A stretch of 64,000 bases of DNA from Syncephalis fuscata. Its lineage: Eukaryota > Zoopagomycota > Zoopagomycetes > Zoopagales > Piptocephalidaceae. The stretch lies in NCBI GenBank assembly GCA_025786725.1, contig JAHLTZ010000038.1, forward strand, positions 1-64,000. Direction: 5' to 3'. Positions 34,184 to 47,501 of this stretch are shown here, in pieces (positions within the stretch are counted from its first letter, which is position 1; each line of letters starts with the position of its first letter). A program made the translations under genes and the position numbers. The notes beneath the pieces were generated by a model. The model saw only the letters and a program-made list of their open reading frames with translations, was not told the origin of the DNA and did not search any database.

Positions 34184-36589
34184 ATGACGCCAACTACAAC
34201 GAATTCACTAGAGGCAAAGCTGATTGATGAGAAGGAGACGTTTGCATCTTATCCGCTTGATTCGCGTTTATTACGTGCCTTGGCCAAACTAGGCTATGAG
34301 CATCCTACGCTAGTGCAAGCCAAAGCAATTCCACTTGCTCTGACTGGAAAAGATTTGCTAGCACGCGCACGTACGGGCAGTGGTAAAACGCTAGCCTACT
34401 TATTGCCTACTTGCCATAAGATCTTGCAAGTCAAATCGGTAAGTACTGTTTAATGTATAAATTCTACTTATACTAATGCGCTTTATGGCCAATAGGAATT
34501 AACTGCCAGCGATGAATCTCTGCAAGTAACACGGGCTCTAATACTAGTACCTACACGTGAACTGGCAGAACAAGTGACAAGCCAGCTAGGCCGACTTTTA
34601 ATGTACTGTTCAAAGCAGGTCCGTGTCGTCAATCTTGCTGGGCAGACTTCAGTTGAGGTTCAACGGTAAATTTTATTAAACGAATAACTAAATAGCACAT
34701 ATTTCTAATTCGATCATAAAACCAACCAACTAGATCCATGCTAGCCGAAAATCCTGATATTATTGTAGCTACACCTAGTCGAGTTCTACCCCATCTTAGA
34801 AATAAGGTAGCTTAAACATTTGCAATTATTATGACAGTAGTTAACTATATCATTAAATTTAGCGTCTTATTCTTTCAGAAACTTTGGAGACTTTAGTCAT
34901 TGACGAAGCCGATTTAGTATTGTCATTTGGATATGAAGAGGATGTGCGAGCCATTGTTGGCATGCTACCCAAAATATTCCAATCATTTCTTATGTCTGCT
35001 ACACTAACACGTGAATTAGACCAGTTGAAACAATTAGTTCTACGCAATCCAGTAAGTAATCTGATACTTTAATAGTGCGATGTAATAAGTATATAATTAG
35101 GCCATTCTTAAATTGGAAGAGAGTGAAGAAGATCAATTGGATTTACTTACACAATACAGTGTGTCGTAAGTGTTTTATTATTATTTTAACATTATAATCT
35201 AATTACATTAAACAATGCTACAGATGTAGTGAAGCGGAAAAGTTTCTTCTTATATATGTTATTCTCAAACTACGCCTGATCAAGGGCAAAATTATACTGT
35301 TTGTCAATGAAATTGATCGATGCTATCGATTGAAGCTGTATTTAGAACAGTTTTCCATTAAAACTTGTGTGCTTAATTCAGAACTGCCGTTAAATTCACG
35401 GTACGACCAATTATTGAATAGCACGGCTGTTTATTTAACTACTATTTAGATATCATATTGTAGAAGAATTCAATAAAGGTGTATATGATTATATCATTGC
35501 TACTGACGAGGCAAGTCTTCAAGGTGAACAGGACTCGGATGAAGAGCAAGGTTAGTTGATATGTGGCTGTATATTAATGATGTCAATAACAGTAATACCA
35601 TTTTATTTAATTAAGATCAAGATTCAGATGTTGAAATGGCGGACCAATCAACTGTGCAACCTACAAAGAAGCGCAAACGTGCACAGCGTAAAGATAAAGA
35701 ATACGGTGTCACACGCGGTGTTGATTTTGTAGAGGTGGCCGCAGTATTCAACGTCGACTTTCCTGGCAGTGCTCGTGCCTACACACATCGTATCGGCCGT
35801 ACGGCGCGTGCCGGTAAAGCAGGCGTCAGTCTGTCGTTTGTCGTTCCCAAAGACGCCGAAGTTAAAGAAGAGCTTATTCCAAAACGTTCTGGAAAGGTTG
35901 ACGATGAGGCAATATTTGCTAAAGTCAAGACAAAGCAAAGCGGTAAGTATAGCCGTCAATGAATGCATATATGCAGTATAAATTTATTGACAATCACCTA
36001 TGTAGCTCGCGGTGCAGAGATTAAGCCATATAACTTTGATATGAAGCAAGTAAACGGATTCCGTTATCGAATGGAGGATGCTTTACGTGCAGTTACCAAA
36101 ATGTCTGTGCGAGAAGCACGTATTAAAGAACTAAAGGCTGAAATTATCCATTCTGAAAAATTAAAGGTAACTAGCAGCATATAGCATGGCACATTTTGCG
36201 TAAATGACAGCACTAACACATACGATGAGTTAGGCTCATTTTGAAGATAAACCAAAGGATCTTGAATTTCTGCGCCATGATCGTACATTACATCCAGCAC
36301 GTGTACAGCCACATATGAAAAACGTTCCCAAATACTTATTACCCAAGATTAAGGATACGGCCAGTGGTGACGTGCTAGCCAATGCTGACACTAAAGGGCT
36401 GCATGATAAGCCGCAGTTCTCATCGAATCGACGTGGCCGCGGTGGTGGTCGTGGCGGTCGAGGCGGTCGCGGTGGCCAAGGCAATAAGGTTAGTCTAATT
36501 AAGTAGTGACACTCAATCGTGTATATATTTACCACAATATTGTATAGAAACGTAAAAACGATCCTTTAAAAAGCTTCAAGTACAAGTAA
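34184..36589 (+). CDS. DBP9: DEAD-box RNA helicase, Dbp9/DDX56 type
   Basis: Eleven exons (34184-34438, 34496-34665, 34734-34806, 34863-35051, 35101-35165, 35224-35400, 35450-35550, 35616-35942, 36006-36166, 36234-36488, 36548-36589) give 604 aa in frame. Helicase motifs in order: Q motif ([11 protein letters not shown]), I ARTGSGKT, Ia PTRELAEQ, Ib [33 protein letters not shown] region with IIATDEAS, then a charged insert, and [12 protein letters not shown]. The insert between motifs V and VI and the tail ([23 protein letters not shown]-like PKYLLP) are typical of Dbp9/DDX56, a nucleolar helicase of 60S ribosome assembly. An RGG-like Gly/Arg tract lies near the C-terminus. No frame breaks, so this part of the assembly is reliable. 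Confidence 0.92.
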
Positions 36590-36712
36590 ACACGAGATTT
36601 GATTTAAATATTAATAAGCATTAGTTATGGTCCAATGTTATAATGACAATAAACAAAATAGTAGTAATATGATTTACATTTAATAAATGACTGTGAGCTT
36701 TAATAATAATAA

Positions 36713-38297
36713 TTAATAACGCGGTCGTTTAATCGCTTTTAACTTAATGATTGGCTCATCGTTGGATATTGTTTTGTACTTGGACCACATTGTTTTGTTT
36801 TTTACCATCGCCGGCACAATATCGAGTCGATCAAATCGTCGACGAATTTCTTGGTCAAATTGAGTTAGACGGGGACCTGAAAACAATTTGCGCTGTAGTT
36901 TATAATTTTTTAAAAAAACAGATCGAAAACCATTCGGTGCCTCACTACTGTCATCTTTACGCGGAAAGAACCGACGACACCATTCACTCCACGATAAATT
37001 GCTTGTTGTGTAATGAAGTGGACCAATCGACTGTTCGATGTCACCCAGTGTCCATTGCCGTAATCGTCTATCAGTTGGATAAGGTTGTCGACGAAATGCA
37101 CTAGGCACTGTTGTCCAAAATAGTTTAAATAGTTCTTCAAAGATAGTATCTACGGCCACAATCACTGCCCCATCAATATGCTTATTGGCATTCGTTTTCT
37201 GCACTGTTAATTAATCATGGTTAATTATAAATGCTATCGTATCCATGTGTCTTACTTTGCGGTGATATAATTAACATCGTTGTATCTGGAATGGGTACAG
37301 TATTGGACAAGTTTGAGATATTTACTGTGGATAAAGTGCGTTCACCTAAAGTACTATAGATAATTCAGTTTCTTAATAATAAACTTTAATATATGTATAT
37401 ATGTATATACCTTTCCTTTAACGTATTTCTAAATGGCTGTGACCTATTAGATAGTGCATTCTGTATATCTTTCGTGTGTATCTTAGTATTATTGGCATTT
37501 TTACTAATAGTTGGATGTACGCCATTTGATCGAGTAGTATTAGTATCTGTTATCAGTGAATTGGTATGCGCATTAGTAGTTGTATCTTGATTCAGTGCTT
37601 TAGTATCAAGTCCAAGTGTTACAAGTGGAGTGGAGGGCCGAGTAGCCGATTGACGTTTCGTATCCGTAGTGATTAATGGCTGATTCAATACAGATGTGAC
37701 AGCCAATGCCCGTAACATATCAGCCACACCGAGTGCTGTATTAGTTGCAGTGGCAAGTTGTATAGCATCGGTGATTCCGATAATTGCTGTTGACACGGCT
37801 GTTGCTGCAGCTATATTCATATTTAGCAACACCTTTTCCATACCTTTTTCTTGTTGTTTATTTGCCATATGGATGACATCAGCTGCGGTTATCGCAGCTT
37901 TCTTTACAGCATCGGCTACTTGGGCAAATGTTGCGGCCATTCTCGTGGCCTGTTGTACTGCTGTCGAAAAAGCATTAATTGTTTTGTCGATCGACGCGGC
38001 ATCAAGTCGTGCTGCAATTGCTGAAGAGAGCTCTAATTTAGACTGTTTTGAAGATACTGGACGTGTTGGTGTGGGTACAGTGTCGAGCAGTTGCGCTTTA
38101 GCACTATCAAACTTGTCAAAGAATAGCTTAGGTGAGGATAAAGCGTTATCGGTTAGCCAGCTTGCTGCTGCTGTGTCTTCCAAAATACGCGTACTATAAT
38201 GAGAATGCTGTCCCACTACTAAAGTATTACTGGCTATTGGACTTTCTAAGCCATTTGTACTATTGCTTTCTTGAGATGGTTCAGCTAATGATTCCAT
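36713..38297 (-). CDS. Hypothetical protein, 491 aa, unrecognised
   Basis: Three exons on the minus strand (38297-37411, 37353-37256, 37203-36713) join in frame to 491 aa. The N-terminal half is Ser/Thr/Ala-rich with long predicted helices (about 90-220: AAATFAQVADAVKKAA, KVLLNMNIAAATAVSTAI) and reads like a coiled or bundle region. A Thr/Asn-rich linker follows. The C-terminal 160 residues look globular and basic (FEELFKLFWTTVPSAF, LSWSEWCRRFFPRKDD, RLTQFDQEIRRRFDRLD) and end in KAIKRPRY. I do not recognise a family. It is convergent with the Dbp9 gene, 123 bp away. The clean exon joins argue that it is a real gene. Confidence 0.7.
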
Positions 38298-38845
38298 TAG
38301 TATACACTGACTAAGGCTATAAAGAAGAAGCAAGAATGTTTTTTGTAAGTTCTATTTAATTTATTAAATTGTTAATTAATTTGTTAATTAATCAATTATT
38401 CGTATTTTATAATCTACTGATTGCCATGTGGCGCAGATTTCAAAACAAAAAAATACTTGGCGGCTTTCCCTCTTTTCTCCTCCTCTCGCTCCATATTACT
38501 GCAGGCCTACGCACAGATACACTCACTACCGCCGCGACAATTATTACTACTACTTCTGCTACTTCTACTACTATTACTATTACTACAGCAGTTGCTATTA
38601 CTTTATTGTTGCAACTTTGGTAGTAGTAAAAGACCATTTTACTGGTTTAAAGTGAACACCATTTATTTTACATTCCGTTTCACCTTATTCATCGTTTTTC
38701 ATTGATAAAAAGCCTGTTGTGAGAGTAAGCATTCATAACGCCACTTTACCTAAACAACCAAAAAGCCATTGCGCGGCTACTAGCCACATCTACGACGCGT
38801 CCTTAGATACCCTGCTTATATACAGCATAAATACACTATTTACTC
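38298..38845. other. Intergenic, divergent promoters and triplet repeats
   Basis: This separates the divergent 491-aa gene and the LAMTOR1-like gene. A TAC/TTC-rich stretch at about 38535-38600 explains several low-complexity open frames. No gene is supportable. Confidence 0.5.
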
Positions 38846-39749
38846 ATGGAATACGTTTATCGGTTAAAGCGTGTCTGTATCACTATTCTTTGTTGTGGAC
38901 AGGCGGGCACCGACACTACTACAGTAAGTGAAATGACCTTCCATACAATGCTTTAAGCTTAAACGTAGCACAATAGCCAGATGAGCAATGCGGTCTACTT
39001 GAACAAGGACAGCAGCACCCGCACCAGCATCAACATGGCTATGATAGCCTTGGTTTGTAAGTGCTGTTTGATGCTGTAACCGTGCTCTGTATTTATAGTA
39101 AATGTTATAGGAACGGCATGAATGCCAACTATCCTTCTCAGCAGGCATCGGCCCAGAAGAATCAAGCTATGGAGCAGGAAACGCTACGTAGAATTGTTGA
39201 ACGCACAGCCGAGTAAGTAGTAGAATAGTGGCTATTTGTTTTACTAAATCCAATCCATTAATTAATCATGGTATGTTTACTGTGTTGTATAATAGAAACT
39301 TAATCGATGTAACAGGCGCAGGAATGGAGCGATTACAACAAGCGGATCTAGCCGAACGTACCGATGAATATCAGTAAGTTAAATAACCACCCATTCAATT
39401 AGTAGTCTATTTAATATAACGTGTTTATTAGAGGTGTGGTGGGTCGAATGGGCGAATTAGATGAGGCCAGTCAACGTTTAATGGCCCTTCCCTTACCAGG
39501 ATCTATGGCTATTAATGACATCTTTAATGATTCTACACCTGCCATTACTTCCACACATACTGCCAAGGTAGGATAGATGCTTATAGAGAGATGCATGGTG
39601 GTTCATGGATATTAATAGCCAACCAACCAATCTGTATCTTTATTTAGATGCAACAATGGTCTGAACAAGTAGAAGAAGTAATAAATAATACACAAGTAAA
39701 CTACATAGGCGAGATGGTTGTATCGTTGACTTGGACCATTACCGAATAA
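38846..39749 (+). CDS. LAMTOR1/Meh1-like Ragulator (EGO complex) anchor
   Basis: Exons end at TAA 39747-39749. The core resembles LAMTOR1/Meh1: a cysteine pair near the N-terminus (ILCCGQAG), an EQCGLLEQ segment, then ETLRRIVERTAENLIDVTG followed by DLAERTDEYQ, and a C-terminal helix MQQWSEQVEEVINN. Likely introns are about 38924-38975, 39052-39110, 39213-39297, 39375-39431, 39568-39648. This family holds the Rag GTPases on the lysosome/vacuole membrane for TORC1 nutrient signalling. The donor after exon 1 (ACTACAGTAAGT) leaves the frame one base short, and no myristoylatable Met-Gly start is visible. The 5' end is therefore uncertain and a first exon may be missing. Confidence 0.55.
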
Positions 39750-41388
39750 GATGACTAGTCTTAAAGTCTAGGCCTTTTATATTGAAATATATGATCTGTT
39801 TCCTTCCTATTTAATAGGAACACGCTATTATTATTAATACTATTATAGTTATCTATAGTTATACATTCTAAAATATACAATTTATTTACATTTTATGGCC
39901 TTGGCTATTGAAATACACAGATAGTAAAAGATCTACTAGAGATTTGCATTTCTATAGGTCTATATACATATTACATAGATACATATTTACATAGATACAT
40001 AGATACATATCAATGACAGTTTACAGCAAACGTAGTTTATAGATACTAACTAATAAATACACTCATATACACCTACCTACATATCTGTATGCATTCAATG
40101 TGTCATAACAGCTCTTATTCAGTGTTACAGTATTTATTCCATGGTAATTCACATGTATTCGGTGTTTTATTCTGTTTTAGTCTATTCATTGTATTTATCC
40201 CTTATGGGTAAACAGAAAAAGAAAACCTCTGGCTATCATCTATATTTGGATGCTAAGTCTCGCCTGTACAAACTTGACTTTGCCTAGACCGGGCTATCTC
40301 CACTAAGAATACTAATACCGTTACAGGTGGTTGGTTGACTCGAACAGGTAAACCTTTTTCTTTCTCTATTTCACGATTTTACTGAGCTCTGACAAGCAAC
40401 AGCAGCAGCAGCAGTAGTAGTAGTAGTAGTAATAGGAGTGTACACACGCCAGGAGGATTCGGCCTCGTTTATAACAACGACAACGACAGCGGTGATAGCT
40501 TTGTTGTTGTTTCTGCTCTCTCTCTCTTTCTTTTCTTTAAGACACCTTTTCGCACCACTCAATACACTCCTTTTATTGTTTTACGCTCAAGCTGTTCCTT
40601 GCTTTGCGACGAATTACATAACGTAGAATAAACCACACCACCTCAAGTAAGCTGGCAATTGGTAATAATAGTGGTAGTGGGTGAGATGGCCTAAGATCGC
40701 TCTTTATTTGTATGCAAAGAGATAGTAGGCGACCAACGGCGTTAACTATACTGCTTGGTCAGCGTATTGGTGTCACAGCCTCGATGTTTATGCTTATTGT
40801 GGCATGTAAAAGAAACGAGTCTTGCTAAAGCACTGTTCTACCGTAATGGAAACAGCGTCTCAGTATAACTAGTCTGTATGGCCTATCATTGATAGGTGTA
40901 TCAGGTTAATAATAACAACAATAAGGTGGTTAATGTGGTTGATGTGGTTAACATAATCAATCACTGTAAATGGTCGATATGCCTGTATGCCAAGTAAAAT
41001 AGAGGCCACTTTTCTAAGGCATAGCTCATCATCTTTCCTTGTGTCTAACACTATTTTTCTTTTATTTGTCCTTCTATAGGCCTGCTGTTTTACTAGCAAC
41101 CATATTCTTCGTAGCCTTTACTCTTGCTCTATCTTGCTCATAGTCTATACGGGCAATTACATACGAATTGACAGTCATCTATAGCTATCATAGCGATAGC
41201 GATAGCAATAAACACCACACCACACCACACTACCACCACCACTTAACAGGTTTATTACTTGACCACTATCCTGTGGTAATCACAGGTTAACGGGAAAGCC
41301 GGCTCTTAAACCCGTTGACTTTTCAATTCTCAATCCAGTGATAGTAATAACTATAGTATTGCACTGTAGTTAGTACAATAATATCACT
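39750..41388. other. Intergenic, no firm gene
   Basis: AT-rich in its first half. A 27-codon frame beginning MGKQKKKTSGYHLYLDAKSR at about 40206 reads like coding sequence, but I can find no exon to join to it. A CAG/TAG triplet tract lies at 40398-40431. The last few hundred bases are presumably the promoter and leader of the UPF0658 gene. Confidence 0.45.
40398..40431. repeat. CAG then TAG triplet microsatellite
   Basis: Tandem CAG units run directly into TAG units. No gene crosses this site. Confidence 0.85.
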
Positions 41389-42815
41389 ATGGACAAAGTA
41401 AGTAGACTAATGCCCATATTGGATATTTATACTAATAGTTATTTAATCGATATTAATGTTGTCTAGTTTGCCCGTTCAACTAATTCACGTGCCACATTGG
41501 CACTGATCACATTTCAAGCAGTGGCAGTCATTGTTTGTGAATGTATATTCTTTCACTTTCTAAGCAGTGGTGCAAGCAATTACAAAGAAGATAAAGGAAA
41601 GGGACTGCCTACTTATTTTGCTATCTTTTTAGCTGCACAAATATTTCAACTAGTTTTAGTCGCTGATGCGGTAAGTGGATAGATAAATACACAGTATATT
41701 GAATATGTATTAATACCATTTGATATAGATCCGTATGCAAAATACTATTCAAATTATTGGATCTTTTGCATTTAATATATGCTTATTCACTTACTCAATA
41801 CTTCAATACTTTCAAATCGATTCGGTGTTGAATGAAATTTCCAGTAGTACGGACAATGAGAAATTGTGGAAATTGTGTCAGTCATTGTTGATCCCGGTAA
41901 TTTTGGTGACGGCCATATGCCAAATAATCTATGGATGGTTGGCATTTAGACTGTATCAAGAATTTGGTTGGACTATTTACAAAAATATTGGTGCTGATTT
42001 ACAAAAACGACGTACGTATATATGTATATATATTATAGACTATATTATAGACTATTAAATAGTAATAACTAATCTATTTACTATTTATATAGGCATGTAC
42101 CGTGACTATCACATTTGTATAATGGTCCTTAAATTGGATTTCTTCTTCTTTATGGGATTTGGTATTCAACTACTTGTTTTAGCCATTGACAGTCAAGTCT
42201 ATGAATATGTTCTTACGATTGCTGCACTGCCTATATCGCTACTGGCTATTATGATGGCCAACTACGCACTGAAACGAGAGAAGAAAAAGACAATGAGGGT
42301 AGTATTTGTATGTTTGCTAGCAGCCAGTGCCTACTTCATTGCCAAAATCTATATTATCTGGAAGCCAAGTAATAAAGCCAAGTATGAGCTAATTAAAAAG
42401 TACTTGACATCATTTGGTAAGTTATATATCATACGATAAATACACTAGTTAACAAAACAAACAAACAAACAAACAAATAAACAAAACAGCGGTATTAGCA
42501 CTATTAGCCGTAGTAGCCACGATTGCCATTAGCATTCGTTGTTATAAAAACTTTGGTCGTGGTCTAAGACCTTACTGTAAGTGGCCCTATTACTAATCCA
42601 TTACATAATAATTAACTAAATAATAACGCTATAATAACGCTATAATAATAGTAATGCGAGAAAGTAACAATATTGAAATGATGCAACCGGGAAGAACACG
42701 TATAGTCCTTGAAGAAGAAGACGATGATGATTATGAACTGGACGGTACACACTCTCCTAACAGTACACGTCCATTTGCATCACGACCAGCCAATGTGCTT
42801 AGTATGCAATTATAG
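41389..42815 (+). CDS. UPF0658-type Golgi multi-pass membrane protein
   Basis: Six exons (41389-41397, 41467-41670, 41729-42011, 42093-42416, 42490-42576, 42652-42815) give 356 aa in frame. The first exon codes only three residues. About seven hydrophobic segments are visible, for example LALITFQAVAVIVCECIFF, YFAIFLAAQIFQLVLVADA, LLIPVILVTAICQIIYGWLA, FFFFMGFGIQLLVLAI, VLTIAALPISLLAIMMA, and AVLALLAVVATIAISI. A short acidic cytosolic tail (LEEEDDDDYELDG) follows. The pattern matches the fungal UPF0658 Golgi membrane family of unknown biochemical function. The family call is from memory of the overall pattern and should be confirmed by a profile search. Confidence 0.75.
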
Positions 42816-44201
42816 AAACAAAAAAGGATAGTAATAAATGAAGATAATAGTAAATGGTTATCATTGTGCCATTACTATTGTCATCATTTCAATCTTATAA
42901 ATTTAATTTCAGATATCCTTTTATTATTATTCCAACCGATATGGTTACATTCTGTTGCGTATGCCTTTTTGTTATCTCTTTTCCGTTTGATTCTATGCAT
43001 TTGTTGTCAAGCCTATATCTTGGGTTTATGACGCTAATTTTGATTCTACTCTTTTTCTTTGTGACCAGTAAAAATTTGATTACTGAATAATAAATAAAAT
43101 TGCTTAATGGCTATTTAAATAAAGCGTTTAAGTAGTATAGCTATATGAATGATGCTGATTAATAAGTCAATGGGTTACACATTTCATTTAAAGCATTTTG
43201 TAATATACATTATAATATATAATATATATTATATAATATATATTACATGTATAGATAATATACCAATTATTTCTAGTTTTATTTATTGATTTACCTAAAT
43301 GATATCGCTAGTTTAAGTGTAAGTGTGTGTGTGTATGTGTGTGTATGTATGTATAAGACCTCCCTTTGACTTTAAACTATTATTTCTACTACGACTTTTA
43401 CACTTGTATCGCCATTACCTGGGAACGACACGCCTTTTGTTCCTATCTACCAAAGAGTTTATTCAAGCTGTCATTGTTTCTCTTTGCTTTCACTGTATAC
43501 ACTGGAGTGATAACACTGTTTATACATTGCTTGGTTCATCTATGCTACGCTTTAGTTGAATCATCCCTTGGTAATAATAAGGCAAGTACACTATACTATA
43601 TATATATAGTTGGTATAATCCTTTTAGTTTGTTGAACGACCAACTACAACCCAACCCACCTAGTATTGCAGTCAACATCGCTTACTGATTAATAACACTT
43701 GTCCTGCACTGATCGCGTATCTATTATCTATTTTTATCTTTTAATTTCTCTGTCTCTGTGTATGGGCAGTGATTATTTACCTATTGAACCTTCGTAACCG
43801 GTCACCGGTATTTCGTTTATATGCTAACTATTACTGTGCCTGACGTCAGTCTATGGATGACTGTTGCTACATGGATGAGTCACATTGTGGGTTGTTTTCT
43901 TTACAGTGGCATATACGCTTATTTGCTCGTTTGTTTGTTCACTAGGTGACTAAGCTACGCTATGCTTTCTTGACCACCACTCTTTATTGTATACACAGCG
44001 ACCGTATCGATTATTTCGTCTCTACTATTAGCGTTTATTGACTAGTAGTATTACTGCACTGCATTAACTTTTACCGCAGCTTCTTTTGTAGTAGTCTATT
44101 CGCTTTGTTGTACCATTATTGCGTTCACTTTTCATTCGCAGTCATTGACCTGCCAGTCATTCTATTGTGTTCGTATTTGACATTTACTTTATTGTATTTA
44201 T
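42816..44201. other. Intergenic, no supportable gene
   Basis: It contains the 3' flank of the UPF0658 gene, an AT palindrome near 43205-43245 (TATAATATATAATATATATT), a GT-rich tract at about 43321-43353 and a pyrimidine-rich leader before the RanBPM/Gid1 gene. Open frames at 42854-43090 and 43323-43635 are hydrophobic by composition only. Confidence 0.5.
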
Positions 44202-47200
44202 ATGCGGCGTTCTTATTCTTTTGAAAGTAACGGCGACGGTGACGATGACAGTCATTATCGGCGTGATCCAGCAAGCTTTAATGTAGAAAGTGACCATAGT
44301 GGTCCAATTTACGATGGATATATGCCACATAGTAATATGCTTTTCTCCTCGCATTCATGGCTATCTCGTAATGTATTGGATGAAATACGGCCACCTCGTC
44401 TAGAGTTGGGAGATTTAAACGATTCTGAATCTTTACTAACATCCATGGCAGCATATATCCAATCCCCTACTACTACTACTACTACCGACGCATCTGAAGA
44501 CAATCCCGAGAATTATCCAGTTATAAATAGTGATAGTAGCGAACAATCAGCATTGGCGAGTGATCGATTTGTTCGTGTAAATCCCTCAATAAATAACAGC
44601 AGCAATAGTTATTGGCGTCGTCAAAGTGGTCATCGCTTAGAAGTCACTATGTCTTCGTCGACACCTTCTACTTCTACTTCTACGTCACCACCACAGCCAC
44701 CTTCATCTTTAAGCAATTATTCAGCGAATACACTATGGCCTGGTCTATTATCTCCTGATGCATCTATTCATCGAAATCCACAGGCCCGTGAACAAACATT
44801 GGCCGGCGGAAGCGGTATTGAATATAACAGTCCAATATCGATGGCATCAGCTGGATTAACCAGTTTAGTAGCACCAGATACTAAAATACGTAAAGTAAGC
44901 ACTTGTATTTGTGCTATGTACTTAATTGTATCTAATGAATGGATTTAGACGACTGCACCATCGTTTGTTCCTGATTATTTACTTGATACTGGCTATGCAG
45001 CGCTTGTAGCTACTAAGCAACAGCAACAGCAACAGCAACAGCAGAAATCCTCACCGTCTTCACAACTCTCTTTTGGTGCATCCTTCGGTGGATCTATAGG
45101 CAGAGGTATTCCTGGTCACTTTGATACCTCTAGTAATACGGGTCGTACATTGCCTAGTCTATCGAGTTCATTAAATGATAGTAATAACAGTAATAACAGG
45201 CGCGATTCATTAAGACCACCCACTATATGGAACAGTAATGATCGATGTCCTTTATTGGATGTTTCGCGTGATGGATTAAGCGTAACTTATATCGGTAAGT
45301 TATATATATATATATATATATCTACGCTGAATAGTAAATATTAATGAGTAAGTTTAGGTTCTGGCAAGTCAGATAATGATGCGGCAGCGTTACGTGCAAA
45401 TCGCCCAATGCCTGTACAAGCAGGTATTTATTATTTTGAAGTAGAAATCATTAGTAAAGGGCGTGATGGGTAAGTATTTGATTAGATAGTTGGCCATCCA
45501 ATAGATTAATTAATTAATTAATTTCTATATAGATACATTGGTATTGGATTTAGTTCCTCTAGTGTTTCATTAAAGCGATTGCCAGGTAATAATAATAATA
45601 ATATAGTTAATTAATTAATAAATAAATATATAGGATGGGAATTGGATTCATGGGGCTATCACGGCGATGATGGACATAAATTCTGTTGTAGTGGCACAGG
45701 ACAGAAATATGGACCGACATTTTCAACTGGAGATATTATTGGCTGTTGTGTCAATTTTGCCAGTAAGACATCATTTTTTACAAAGAATGGCATGAATCTT
45801 GGTTAGTAGAAATGATTGAAACATATATGAATATAAGTATTTAACCATATTTATAGGTGTGGCATTTAATGACTTGAATGGCCGCTACTTCCCTCAGTTG
45901 GTATGCGTACACCACAGGAAAGAATATTGGTTAACTTTGGTGACCGACCTTTCCGATTTGATATTCATCAATATATTCGGGTAATGATATGGCTATATAT
46001 ATATTATATATTGTAGAATAGATATTAATAATATGAATAGGAAGAAAAGGCGCGATTATGGCAAGCAATTAATACCGCGCCTCTACCGGCATTATCAGCT
46101 AGCAGTGCCAGTAATTCTTTAGAATCAGATTCAGTTACCAATACTCGACGAGCTGAAACAGAATTACCTAAATGTTAAAAGAATTGGTACTTGATCATTT
46201 ATTACATCATGGATATCATGATGCCGCACAAGTATTTGCTAGAGATGCACTTGATCGCCCTGGACAACTGTACTTGATCAATTGAAGCCCAAATCATCCA
46301 CATCGGACAAAAGTGATGATATGCAAATAGCCTCAACCAGTATGATAACCGATACTAAAGATAATTCAATTGATGAAGTGGAGCTACGTAAAGGTAAGCA
46401 ATAGATGAGTAGATAGAGTTGGTACTTACATCTATACCCTTAGATATCTATGAAGCAGTGATGCGTGGTAATATTAGTTATGCAAAAGAATTAATTGATC
46501 AACACTACCCTGAAGTCTTTAAACGTAATGGCATGTTGCTATTCCAATTAAAATGTCAAGAGTTTGTAGAACTGATGCGTCTATGTACACCACCACCACC
46601 TACCTCTAATGATAAAGCACAGCCAATGGATTTGGATCAAGATGGATCAAGTAACCATACTGAACTGTCCCGTTCTAGTCAAGCCAGTAAAAAGAGGCCA
46701 GCTACCGGTGAAGAGTCGGTAGAAATAGAAAACCAGCTACTAGATCCAGCGATGCAAGAAGCCATGATATATGGACAAAAACTACAAGAAGACTATCAAT
46801 TCGATCAACGGCCTAGTGTACGCGATGCTTTAGTGGTAAGTAATTATGATGGCGACAATAGTATAATACTCACTATTATCATTATTATTATATAGAATAT
46901 ATTTTCGTTGTTTGCCTATCCTGATCCTAGTAATAGTGTGGTGGCCTATCTACTCGATACAGGTCGTCGTCAACCGATAGCCGATGCATTAAATAGTGCT
47001 ATTATCGGTGAGTTGCATCCACATGCAAACAATTAATAGTATAGCTAATACAACTGCACTATTCAGTATCATTGGGTCGTTCGCCAAACTCTTCTTTAGA
47101 GCGAGTCTATCGTCAAACGGCCACTACAGTGAATGCACTCACCCAGCATGGTATTGCGGGAGCCGGTCTAATTAATCTAAAATATGATGGACAAGCTATG

Positions 47201-47203
47201 TAG
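44202..47203 (+). CDS. GID1: RanBPM/Gid1 (Vid30)-type SPRY-LisH-CTLH-CRA protein
   Basis: About ten exons. A Ser/Thr/Asn-rich N-terminus with a polyQ run (45018-45045) leads to the SPRY domain ([56 protein letters not shown]-like). Then come the LisH helix ([19 protein letters not shown]), CTLH ([20 protein letters not shown]) and CRA ([18 protein letters not shown]) regions and the stop 47201-47203. It is the scaffold subunit of the GID/CTLH ubiquitin ligase, which in yeast degrades gluconeogenic enzymes. Three places need one more base to keep the frame: about 45900 (G run), about 46170 (A run) and about 46259 (C run). Domains are well conserved on both sides, so these look like assembly errors. 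Confidence 0.87.
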
Positions 47204-47501
47204 TAAAGAACAAGGAAATTATATTATCTTTTATTGTCCCGTATAGCAACTACAGCAACAGCAACAATGACACTTCCATGATATGATTGAAACAGAGTAA
47301 TACATGTTAGATTTGTATTGAGAGAGAGAATGTGTGTGTGTATAGATGTTACTATCAATCAGTAAATCACATACAGAATTTGTATTTCTTTTTTGTCTTT
47401 ATTGAAAGTGGCAATGCCGTTAAACAAAGATTTGTACTATTGTTTTTATAAACTATAGACATAGCGTGCTATGAATAGATAGAGAGAAAGATAGAGAGAG
47501 A
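47204..47501. other. Short convergent intergenic region
   Basis: This is the 3' flanks of the RanBPM/Gid1 gene and the LKR/SDH gene. A GAGA/GTGT-rich stretch is seen; no gene. Confidence 0.5.

Noticed and set aside
37696-38199. 167-codon plus-strand frame rich in Ala and Val
   Set aside because: It is the antisense of the 491-aa gene, whose three exons join in frame on the minus strand.
40206-40289. 27-codon frame MGKQKKKTSGYHLYLDAKSR... as a gene
   Set aside because: It reads like coding sequence but is too short, and no downstream exon could be joined; left as a note in the gap entry.
43323-43635. Hydrophobic frames as a membrane protein
   Set aside because: The hydrophobicity comes from T-rich composition; there is no convincing splice or start context.
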